Positions 1 to 7,338 of a stretch of DNA of 11,804 nucleotides are shown here, piece after piece. How positions within the stretch are numbered: the stretch's first letter is position 1; each line of letters starts with the position of its first letter. Both the position numbers and the translations under genes were made by a program. The stretch is from an uncultured Porphyromonadaceae bacterium (GTDB taxonomy: Bacteria; Bacteroidota; Bacteroidia; Bacteroidales; Muribaculaceae), in assembly GCA_902470475.1 (NCBI GenBank), contig CABRGT010000059.1, positions 1 through 11,804 on the forward strand. Direction: 5' to 3'. The notes beneath the pieces were generated by a model. That model was not told the DNA's origin and made no database searches. It saw only the letters and a list, made by a program, of their open reading frames with translations.

Positions 1-87
1 GCCGTGGGCCAGGGCGGCGCAGTCGGCCGTCATGGCCGTGTTGGTCGAGGCGAGCGAATCGAACAGCCGGATGTCCGCCCGGCTCAT
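1..87 (-). CDS. birA: Biotin--[acetyl-CoA-carboxylase] ligase, N-terminal fragment (cut by window edge)
   Basis: Only the first 29 codons are present; the gene runs off the left edge. Its ATG (85-87) overlaps the tsaE stop in an ATGA junction, which fixes the start and implies translational coupling. The visible protein contains LFDSLASTNTAM (residues 8-19), matching the S/D-STN motif that opens the catalytic domain of biotin-protein ligases, and ends in an ALAHG stretch where the family normally continues towards its GRG biotinyl-AMP loop (outside the window). Because the STN motif starts about 14 residues in, there is no room for an N-terminal DNA-binding domain, so this would be a group I (non-repressor) ligase that attaches biotin to carboxyl-carrier proteins in the cytoplasm. 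The call rests on one short motif; the missing GRG loop would confirm it. Confidence 0.72.
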   Translation of the reverse strand, partial: MSRADIRLFDSLASTNTAMTADCAALAHG

Positions 88-515
88 TTCTCTACGATGA
101 TGTCGCGCGATCCGTCGTCGTTGGCGCGTATTTCCACCCGCACGGTATCGTCCGGCAGAATGTCATCCACGATTCCGGGCCATTCGATCAGACACAGCGC
201 GCCCGAGTCGAGATAGTCCTCGAAGCCTATGTCCATCACTTCCTCAAGATTCTCGAGGCGGTAGAGATCGAAGTGGTAGATCAGTTCGGCTGTGGTGTCG
301 GAGCGATATTCGTTGACTATCGCGAACGACGGCGAATTGGCTTCCTCGGCATCGACGCCCAGGGCCTGCGACAGGGCCGAGATGAAGGTGGTCTTCCCGG
401 CTCCCATCTCGCCGCTGAAGGCGTAGACGGTCTCGTCGCCCATCAGGCTGAGGAATTCGCCGGCGGCGGCCGGCAGTGCCTCCAGGTTGTCTACATGTAT
501 GGTGGTTGTACTCAT
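84..515 (-). CDS. tsaE: tRNA threonylcarbamoyladenosine biosynthesis ATPase TsaE
   Basis: This is a 143-residue cytoplasmic ATPase, the usual length for TsaE. TsaE works with TsaB and TsaD to place the t6A modification on A37 of ANN-decoding tRNAs, cycling the complex by ATP hydrolysis. The P-loop GEMGAGKTT is at residues 35-43, followed by the family motif NSPSF (60-64), HFDLYR (81-86) and the Walker-B-like LIEWPG (109-114), so all catalytic landmarks are intact. The start at 515 is the first ATG in frame and lies 19 bases after the porX stop; no Shine-Dalgarno sequence is seen, as is normal in Bacteroidota. The stop overlaps the birA ATG by four bases. With no promoter visible in the 19-base gap, expression should come from the upstream operon promoter. 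Confidence 0.95.
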   Translation of the reverse strand: MSTTTIHVDNLEALPAAAGEFLSLMGDETVYAFSGEMGAGKTTFISALSQALGVDAEEANSPSFAIVNEYRSDTTAELIYHFDLYRLENLEEVMDIGFEDYLDSGALCLIEWPGIVDDILPDDTVRVEIRANDDGSRDIIVEK

Positions 516-534
516 TTGTCTGTATGATTATGCG

Positions 535-2097
535 TTATTGTTTCGGAGTCATTGTGATCAGCGGCACAAGCATCTCCTCCATGGAGATACCGCCGTGCTG
601 GAACGTGCCCGTGTAGTACTGCACGTAGTAGTTGTAGTTGTTGGGGTAGGCGAAGAAGTCGCGGCCGTCGGCGAAGATGTAGCATGTCGACACGTTGGGC
701 GACGGCAGTCCGGCGCTCTCGGGCCGCTTGATCTCGTAGACCTGGCGCGGGTTGTAATTCAGGTTCTTGCCGAGCTTGTAGCGGAGGTTGGTGTTGGTGT
801 TCTTGTCGCCGATGACCTTGATCGGATTGTCGACGCGGATCGTGCCGTGGTCGGTGGTGAGCACTACCCTGGCTCCGCTGGCGGCTATCTTGCGGAAAAG
901 ATCGATCGTGGCCGAATGGCGGAACCACGATTCGGTCAGCGACCGGTAGGCGGCGTTGGTCGAGGCAAGCTCGCGGATCATCTTCGACTCGGTGCGCGCG
1001 TGCGACAGCATGTCGACGAAGTTGAGCACCACCACGTTGAGGTCGTTGTGCTCCAGCGACGAGAAATCGCGCAGGAAACGTTCCCCGGCCACTGAGTCGT
1101 TGAGTTTCGTATACGAGAACCGGTACTTGCGGCGATAGCGCTCGAGCAGGGTGGCTATCAGGGGCGATTCGTTCAGGTTCTTGCCTTCCTCGGAGTCATC
1201 ATCGACCCACAGGTCGGGGAACATCTTCTCGATCTGCAACGGCATCAGGCCCGAAAAGATGGCGTTGCGCGAATACTGCGTGGCCGTGGGCAGGATGGAC
1301 GTGTACAGCTCCTCGTTGAAGGTGAATATGTCGGCCAGCAGTGGCTTGACGGTACGCCACTGGTCGAGACGGAAGTTGTCGATCAGTATGAAGAAGACTT
1401 TCTCGCCCTTGTCGAGCAGCGGGAACACCCGCTCGGGAAATATGCGGGGACTCATCAGCGGCGAGCCCTCGGGCATGTCGGGCATCCACTTGGCGTAGTT
1501 GCGGCGGATCCACTTGCCGAACTCGGTGTTGGCCTCGTTCTTCTGCATCTCGAGCAGCTCGTCCATGTTCGACGACACCTCGGCCAGTTCCAGCTCGCGG
1601 TAGACGAGGCGTCCGTAAAGTTCATACCAGTCGCCGATAGTCGAGGCTGAGTTTATCAGCTCGGAAATCTGGCGAAAGTCCTCGCGGTAGTCGCGGGTGG
1701 TCTGCTCGGTGATCAGCTGGTCGCTGTGGAGCAGTCGCTTGAGGGCTATGAGTATCTGGTTGGGATTGACGGGCTTGATCAGGTAATCGGCGATCTTGTT
1801 GCCGATGGCCTGGTTCATGATGTTTTCCTCCTCGCTTTTGGTGATCATGATCACCGGGGTGTGCGGCAGCAGCTGCTTGATGCGGCTCAGGGTCTCCAGC
1901 CCGGTCAGGCCCGGCATGTTTTCGTCGAGTATGATCAGGTCGAACGGGTGCGAGGCGATCAGTTCGAGGGCGTCGCGGCCATTGTTGGCCGTGGTGACCT
2001 CGTAGCCGCGGCTGCGCAGGAAAAGTATGTGGGGCTTCAGAAGATCGATCTCGTCATCGGCCCATAATATCTGATGGTTCTGATTCATAACAGTCAT
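535..2097 (-). CDS. porX: PorX: response regulator with PglZ-type phosphodiesterase output domain
   Basis: The 520-residue protein has a CheY-like receiver (about 8-125) joined through a helical segment (about 125-215) to a PglZ domain of the alkaline phosphatase superfamily (about 230-520). Receiver residues are complete: acidic D14/D15, phosphoacceptor D58 in LIILDENMPG, T86 and K108. The output domain keeps the expected metal and nucleophile landmarks: D240 (LIDNFR), T271 in LPTATQYSRN, D362 and H366 (VDMLSH), D416-H417 (TTDHGT) and H501 (QHGG). In Porphyromonas and Flavobacterium, PorX responds to the PorY kinase, controls type IX secretion and has zinc-dependent oligonucleotide phosphodiesterase activity; that activity here is inferred from the intact residues. 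It has no DNA-binding domain or signal peptide. The chosen ATG at 2097 overlaps the porW stop (ATGA); a second ATG three codons later (2088) is possible. No partner kinase lies in the window. Confidence 0.93.
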   Translation of the reverse strand: MTVMNQNHQILWADDEIDLLKPHILFLRSRGYEVTTANNGRDALELIASHPFDLIILDENMPGLTGLETLSRIKQLLPHTPVIMITKSEEENIMNQAIGNKIADYLIKPVNPNQILIALKRLLHSDQLITEQTTRDYREDFRQISELINSASTIGDWYELYGRLVYRELELAEVSSNMDELLEMQKNEANTEFGKWIRRNYAKWMPDMPEGSPLMSPRIFPERVFPLLDKGEKVFFILIDNFRLDQWRTVKPLLADIFTFNEELYTSILPTATQYSRNAIFSGLMPLQIEKMFPDLWVDDDSEEGKNLNESPLIATLLERYRRKYRFSYTKLNDSVAGERFLRDFSSLEHNDLNVVVLNFVDMLSHARTESKMIRELASTNAAYRSLTESWFRHSATIDLFRKIAASGARVVLTTDHGTIRVDNPIKVIGDKNTNTNLRYKLGKNLNYNPRQVYEIKRPESAGLPSPNVSTCYIFADGRDFFAYPNNYNYYVQYYTGTFQHGGISMEEMLVPLITMTPKQ

Positions 2098-5000
2098 TCT
2101 AAAAGCGGATCATCGCCTTCGCTGCCGGGATCGTAGGCGGGCAGTGTCGGCCGCACGGGCTGCGGCACGATCACGGGCGGTTGCTGCGGTTGCTGCGGGC
2201 GGGCGGGTTGTGCAGCCGGCGTGACCGCAGGCTGTGGTGCGGGCTGCAATGGCTGTGCGGGTGCTGCGGGCTGTGCTGGGGCTGCGGGAGATATGGGCGC
2301 AGGTTCCGGTTCCGGCTCCGGTTCCGGCTCATCGGGGACAGCTACATTGGCTTCATTAGCTTCATCGGCTGCACTGTCCGGCTCGGGCTCGGTGTCCGTG
2401 GCCGGGATGTCGATGCTTTGGTCGGCTTCCTCGAGTGTCTCTACTTCCTCCGGCTGCAGCAGGTCGGCCTGGGTGTCCTCGTAGTTTTGTTCCTGGAGGA
2501 AACGGAAGTACTCGTCGAACGAACGTCCCTGCGACAGCATCAGCTTGAAGTTGTTGTCGCTGATGACGACGGGGCGCACGCCGCGCGGCAGCCTGAACTC
2601 GCCCGACGAGGCCATGACGCTGCGGTAGTGGTTGAGTTCGTCCATGTTGCGGAAGTCGCGTATGACGATCATGCCGAGGCGCCCGAAGTTGAGCTGTTCG
2701 AGGTCGAAGTCCTTCACCACGAACGATCTGAAGTTGTGGCGGGCGATCTCATAGAGCAGGGCGTTGGACGAGACCTCGTCGGTGGCGAATGTCATCACGA
2801 GCAGCTGGCGGTCGTCGGGGCTGAGGGTGAACTGTGCCGCTCCCTCGGCCGTGGCGGTGGAGTCGTTGCTCAGGCGCATGTCCCAGATCATGCCGCGCAT
2901 GTTGGTGGCTCCGGCGTGAAGTTCCCGTCCCTGGGCCATGCCCTTGAGCCATGCCGATGCGATGGGTGTGATGTCGGTGTCGGGGTAGCGCTCGAGCATC
3001 TCGCGCAGCACGGCGTTGAATTCGTCGGGGCGGTTTTCGGTCACGAAGGCCAGTGCGTGCAGGAACATGAACTTGGGCATGGTCTTGCTCATCGGATACT
3101 TTTCCACCATGGTCCGGTAGGCGGCGTGTACTCGGTCGTTGCGGTTCTCCAGATAGTCTTCGTAGGTCTGTTCGTAGAGCCGGGCCACGTCGGCATCCTG
3201 GTTGCGCAGGTTGTCGAGATAGTCGGGATTGCGGAGCGCCTGGCCTATGGGAGAGTCGGGGAAGTCGCTCAGGATGAGGCGGCGGTACGTCTCGGCTTCG
3301 GCCGGACGCTTCTCGCGCATGAACATAAGGTACAGGTTATAGTACGTGTCGAGGCGGTAGACATTGTCGGGATAGTCCTTGAGCAGGCGGTCGAACTCCG
3401 CGCGGGCCGCCGGGTAGTCCTCGAGCTTGTCCTTGAGTATGATGCCCATGTTGTAGAGTCCTTCCTGTATGATTTCGTGGGCGACGGCCTTCTGTTCCTC
3501 GGTCTCGGGAATCTGTGCCAGGTAATATTCCGGATAATGGGGATCCGATGCGCGTTCGGCTGCCTCGCGCTCTTCGGGCGGCACGGTGTCGGCCTGTGCG
3601 GTATCGTCGGCCGACTCGTCTTCGTCGGAGGAGTCTGAACTGAAATCGTCGAAACTGAACTGCGATTTGTTGCGGCGGCGCCAGTTGTCCTCGAGTTTTC
3701 GGGCGCCCCAGCGGCGCTGGAACTCGGTCTTGCCGGCGTTGCGCGTAGCTGTGTTGTAGAAATACCAGGAGTTGTCGGCGTTGATCACGAACGAGTTGGG
3801 CGCCTGGGCTGCATTGCCCTGGTTGGTCTGCTGTCCCTGGGCGGCCTGGTTGGCGAGGTATTCCTCGCGACGGGCTGCCTCGGCCTCTTCCTGCTCCTTG
3901 CGCTTCAGCTCCTCGATGAGCTTGTTGACGACCTCGAGGCGCTGCTCGGGCGTCATGGCGGCCAGGCGCAGCAGCGAATCCTGCAGGGTGACGTTCTGTG
4001 CGTATATGGCCAGTTCGTCGAGCACGTCGGAGCGGCGCTTGAGCAGGTTGTAGTCGGGATAGTCCTTGGGCAGCAGGGGCACGGCCTCGGCATAGCAGGG
4101 CTGCGCCAGCTGATATTCGTGGCGGGCGAAGTAGAGGTTGCCGAGTGTTATCTGGCCGATGGCTTTGTCGATGCCGTTGCGCGTGCTTTTCTCGGCCGCC
4201 AGGACGTAGTTCTCGATGGCGTGGACGGTGTCGCCCCGCGACAGATAGAGGTTGCCGATCGCATAGTAGATCTGATCCTGGTAGTCCTTGTTGCGGTCGT
4301 AGCGCAGCATGCGCCGCAGGGCGTTCACTTCGGGCTGTATGTCCCCGCCGGTGTAGACCTCGCTCTGCTTGATGCGGGCGTTGAACTTGGTGCGGTACGG
4401 AGCCGAGGGCGAGCTGCCTGCGGCGGCGAAGGCGCGGTAGGCCTCGTCCTTCTGTCCCAGGCGGGTGTAGATCTGTCCCAGAAGAAAGCGCAGACGGGTT
4501 TTCTGCGCTCCCGACGCGTCCTTTATGGCCTCTTTCAGATACGGAACGGCCGCTTCGAGCTGGTTGCTCTTGATATGGAAGTCGGCCTGAACAAAGTTAT
4601 AGAGTCCTTTGAGCGAACTGTCGGTGAGGTCGTCGGGCTTGATGCGGTTGAGGATCACTTCGGCTTCGAAGAGCCAGTCCATGGAGATGTACGATCGGGC
4701 CTGCCACAATTCGGCTTCGGTGACGGTCTTGGGAAGCCACGAGAAGTGACGGCTGATGTAGAAGAATGTGGAGGCGGCTCCGGCGAAGTCGCCGTTGAAG
4801 TACTGGCCCCGGGCCATCAGCATCCATGCGTTGTGAAGGAATGGGTTGTACTCGTCGCGCTTGTACCAGGCTTTCTGGGCGGGGGTAAGCGTGCCGCCTT
4901 TCTTGGCCGGGCGTTTGCGGATCGAGCGCAGCTGGATGGCCTTCTGCCCTTTTTCGATGGAGCGGGTGAAGTCGCCCTGGGGCTGAGGTGCCGAGGGATT

Positions 5001-5246
5001 TGACCGGGCCTCGACCGGATGCATGTAGACCAGCTGCGAATAGTCGTCCTCGTAGTTGGTCTCCATGTTTTTCAGCGTCTCCTTGTAGTGGGTGTCGCCG
5101 TTGTAGTAGATATTGTATCGGGTGATGAACGCCTGATAGCGCCGTGTCGCGGCCGTGTTCTTGCGTGGCGAGCACGACACAGCCATAGCGGCCACCACCA
5201 GGGAGGCCACCAGTAGCATCAGCGGATTCAGGCGCGGTAATCTCAT
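2094..5246 (-). CDS. porW: PorW/SprE-like TPR lipoprotein of the type IX secretion system
   Basis: This is a large TPR lipoprotein (1050 residues). From the ATG at 5246 there is a signal peptide with lipobox AVSC and acceptor Cys25; a GTG two codons upstream (5252) is also open but less likely. The N-terminal half has TPR-like helical repeats, then a charged coiled-coil stretch (LIEELKRKEQEEAEAARREE). Near residue 490 comes NSWYFYN followed by FQRRWGARKLEDNWRRRNK, a stretch I recognise as diagnostic of PorW/SprE. More TPRs and a C-terminal globular region follow. The last 80 or so residues are low complexity: an EP dipeptide run and then P/A/Q-rich sequence. PorW is needed for type IX secretion in Porphyromonas, and SprE for secretion and gliding in Flavobacterium. 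It should be anchored in the outer membrane facing the periplasm. It follows pgpH after 28 bases and overlaps porX by four bases. The family is clear; a role in secretion here depends on the other T9SS genes being present. Confidence 0.87.
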   Translation of the reverse strand: MRLPRLNPLMLLVASLVVAAMAVSCSPRKNTAATRRYQAFITRYNIYYNGDTHYKETLKNMETNYEDDYSQLVYMHPVEARSNPSAPQPQGDFTRSIEKGQKAIQLRSIRKRPAKKGGTLTPAQKAWYKRDEYNPFLHNAWMLMARGQYFNGDFAGAASTFFYISRHFSWLPKTVTEAELWQARSYISMDWLFEAEVILNRIKPDDLTDSSLKGLYNFVQADFHIKSNQLEAAVPYLKEAIKDASGAQKTRLRFLLGQIYTRLGQKDEAYRAFAAAGSSPSAPYRTKFNARIKQSEVYTGGDIQPEVNALRRMLRYDRNKDYQDQIYYAIGNLYLSRGDTVHAIENYVLAAEKSTRNGIDKAIGQITLGNLYFARHEYQLAQPCYAEAVPLLPKDYPDYNLLKRRSDVLDELAIYAQNVTLQDSLLRLAAMTPEQRLEVVNKLIEELKRKEQEEAEAARREEYLANQAAQGQQTNQGNAAQAPNSFVINADNSWYFYNTATRNAGKTEFQRRWGARKLEDNWRRRNKSQFSFDDFSSDSSDEDESADDTAQADTVPPEEREAAERASDPHYPEYYLAQIPETEEQKAVAHEIIQEGLYNMGIILKDKLEDYPAARAEFDRLLKDYPDNVYRLDTYYNLYLMFMREKRPAEAETYRRLILSDFPDSPIGQALRNPDYLDNLRNQDADVARLYEQTYEDYLENRNDRVHAAYRTMVEKYPMSKTMPKFMFLHALAFVTENRPDEFNAVLREMLERYPDTDITPIASAWLKGMAQGRELHAGATNMRGMIWDMRLSNDSTATAEGAAQFTLSPDDRQLLVMTFATDEVSSNALLYEIARHNFRSFVVKDFDLEQLNFGRLGMIVIRDFRNMDELNHYRSVMASSGEFRLPRGVRPVVISDNNFKLMLSQGRSFDEYFRFLQEQNYEDTQADLLQPEEVETLEEADQSIDIPATDTEPEPDSAADEANEANVAVPDEPEPEPEPEPAPISPAAPAQPAAPAQPLQPAPQPAVTPAAQPARPQQPQQPPVIVPQPVRPTLPAYDPGSEGDDPLLE
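2302..2331 (-). repeat. Hexanucleotide repeat encoding the Glu-Pro run in PorW
   Basis: Five near-identical six-base units (GGTTCC or GGCTCC on the plus strand) encode alternating Glu and Pro at the start of the PorW low-complexity tail. Copy changes would stay in frame, altering tail length without breaking the protein. EP and P-rich tracts are typically extended and could span periplasm or peptidoglycan; that role is inference. Confidence 0.7.
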
Positions 5247-5274
5247 GTTCACATCATATTAACGGATGCGGTCG

Positions 5275-7338
5275 CTATTTATTGCCATCCGTGGCGGGTG
5301 CCTGCGGCGCGGCGGCCTGCGACGGTGCCGACGGGTAGGCTATGCGCGTGTGGTACATTGTCATCAGGCGCTTTACGAACGCATCCTTGATGATAGGCAC
5401 GTCGCGGAACTCGAGGGTGGAACGGGCGTGCAGCCCTTCGGCGATCTGTCCGTCTATGATTTTGTTGACCAGGCCGGTGAGCGACTGGCGCGAGTAGTCG
5501 GTGAGCGAGCGCGATGCCGCCTCGACGGCGTCGGCCATCATCAGCAGGGATGTCTCGCGGCTTTCGGGATCGGGGCCCGGATAGGTGAAGTCCTGTGCCG
5601 GCGGATTGGGATCGTCGGGGTGCTTCTGGCAGTAAGTGTAGTAGAAGTATTTTGCCTTGCCGGTGCCGTGGTGCTCGGATATGAATTTTCTGATCACAGA
5701 CGGCAGCCCGGCGCGGTCGGCCATGCGCAGCCCGTCGGTGACGTGGCCGATGACGATGCGTGCGCTCTGTTCGGGAGGGAGCGCCTCGTGGGGGTTGACG
5801 CCGTGCTGGTTCTCGGTGAAGAAGGCGGGGTTGGCCATCTTGCCTATGTCGTGGTACAGCGCGCCGGCGCGGACAAGCTGCTCGTTGGCACCCATGGCAC
5901 GGGCGGCGTCCGCGGCCAGGTTGCTTACGCTCATCGAATGCTGGAAAGTGCCGGGACATGTGTCGCTCAGCTTGCGCAGCAGTGGCTGGTTGGTGTCGGC
6001 GAGTTCGATCAGAGTGACTGTGGAGACAAAGCCGAACGATTTCTCTACGGCGAACATGAGGATGTACAGCATCAGTGTCAGCAACGCGTTGATGACGAGG
6101 AACACTGGCATGCGCCATGTGAAGCCTTCGAACGATCCGTTCATAAGCAGCTCGAGCGCCAGGTAGGCAGCTGTGTAGGTCAGGGCCACAAGTACCGATG
6201 TGCGCATGAGCTGCGATCGGCGGCTGAGGTCGCGCAGTGTGTATACGGCTATGGTAGTGGCACAGAACTGCAGGTACACGTACTCAAGCGTGAAGCTTGT
6301 GATCGGCGCCACGATCAGTACGGATACCGTGGAGACGAACATGGCCGTGTATGCGTCGAAGAAGACCAGTACCAGAATAGGTATGATAACCATAGGCACT
6401 ATGTACACTCCACCGGGAATGAAGGCAGACAGAGCTACCGAGAAGAGATAGAAAACCGTCACGAGCAGGAGTATGAACAGCACCGTGCGGAAATTCCCGA
6501 ACATGTCCTTGCGGAATATCGCGCAGTAGCCCAGCAGTGCCGAGAGCAGCAGGAGCACATATGTGACCTGGCCCAGGAGGGTAAGCCAGTCGGACTGGCT
6601 TTCATCGGTAAGGCGCGCTTCGAGCAGCTGCTCGTAAGTCTGGAGGTTGGTGAAGTCCTGCGGGGTGATTATGTCGCCTTTGTTGATGATGGCCTGGCCC
6701 TGGAGAATGACTCCGCGGTCGGCGGTCATTGTCTGGTATTCGTTGTCGTAGTGGCGCTTGTTCTCGGCCTCGTCGTAGGCAAGGCTCGGAACGAGCAGGC
6801 TGTGGACGTCGGATTTTACCATATACTGGTGGAGCGCGGGGTCGCGTACGATGCTGTCGAGCCTGCGGTAGACGTCGCTGACCGAGATAAGTCCGGCGGT
6901 GGAGCGCTCGCTCATGGTGTTGCCTTCGAGCACACGCATGCGCGTGAGCTTGCCTTCGCGTATCTTGGCCATAGTCTCGGCCGACACTACACCTTCATCG
7001 TAGCACCGGCGGATGCGTCCGGCCAGACTCATGCGCTCGGCCATGGATCCGGGGAGCCGGCGGACGACCGAGTCGACGGCGTTCTGATCGAGTACGAATA
7101 TAGGCACGAAACGTGCATCGAGCGTGTCGCGCATGCGCTCGACGGTGGCCGAATCGGGATGGATGGGTATGTCGAACGGCGCTATGAGCTGCGCATAGTT
7201 CCACGGGCGCCCTTCCTCGTAGAAGAGTTTGTTGGCACGCTGGTGGGGATAGAACCATACTATGACAATCAGCGCGGCCAGGGCCACAGCCACTCTGCGC
7301 GCCATGCCGTTGGCGCTTAATTCCGAAATATGTTTCAT
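5275..7338 (-). CDS. pgpH: PgpH-type 7TM HDIG phosphodiesterase (probable c-di-AMP hydrolase)
   Basis: This is a 687-residue membrane protein with the PgpH architecture: one N-terminal membrane segment (about 13-30), an extracytoplasmic domain of about 220 residues (31-252, the 7TMR-HDED type), a cluster of hydrophobic helices (about 253-430) and a cytoplasmic HD domain (about 458-660). Metal-binding residues are present: H467 (FQHSM), H496-D497 in YHDIGK, H532, the H556/H557 pair and D603. Listeria PgpH hydrolyses c-di-AMP to pApA; the substrate here is inferred from architecture. The start is the ATG at 7338, which overlaps the rsh stop (ATGA). The frame stays open for another 458 codons upstream, but that stretch is antisense-like shadow inside rsh. 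The C-terminal 20 or so residues are an A/P/Q-rich tail. The next gene, porW, begins 28 bases downstream. Confidence 0.9.
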   Translation of the reverse strand: MKHISELSANGMARRVAVALAALIVIVWFYPHQRANKLFYEEGRPWNYAQLIAPFDIPIHPDSATVERMRDTLDARFVPIFVLDQNAVDSVVRRLPGSMAERMSLAGRIRRCYDEGVVSAETMAKIREGKLTRMRVLEGNTMSERSTAGLISVSDVYRRLDSIVRDPALHQYMVKSDVHSLLVPSLAYDEAENKRHYDNEYQTMTADRGVILQGQAIINKGDIITPQDFTNLQTYEQLLEARLTDESQSDWLTLLGQVTYVLLLLSALLGYCAIFRKDMFGNFRTVLFILLLVTVFYLFSVALSAFIPGGVYIVPMVIIPILVLVFFDAYTAMFVSTVSVLIVAPITSFTLEYVYLQFCATTIAVYTLRDLSRRSQLMRTSVLVALTYTAAYLALELLMNGSFEGFTWRMPVFLVINALLTLMLYILMFAVEKSFGFVSTVTLIELADTNQPLLRKLSDTCPGTFQHSMSVSNLAADAARAMGANEQLVRAGALYHDIGKMANPAFFTENQHGVNPHEALPPEQSARIVIGHVTDGLRMADRAGLPSVIRKFISEHHGTGKAKYFYYTYCQKHPDDPNPPAQDFTYPGPDPESRETSLLMMADAVEAASRSLTDYSRQSLTGLVNKIIDGQIAEGLHARSTLEFRDVPIIKDAFVKRLMTMYHTRIAYPSAPSQAAAPQAPATDGNK

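Noticed and set aside
2181..3638. 485-codon open frame on the plus strand opposite porW
   Set aside because: Antisense to PorW; its Gly/Cys/Arg-rich start merely mirrors the P/A/Q-rich tail codons.
5266..7320. 684-codon open frame on the plus strand opposite pgpH
   Set aside because: It is the antisense of a convincing membrane phosphodiesterase gene, is rich in His/Arg/Glu/Val/Gly with no recognisable domain, and is the kind of shadow that GC-rich codon use creates.
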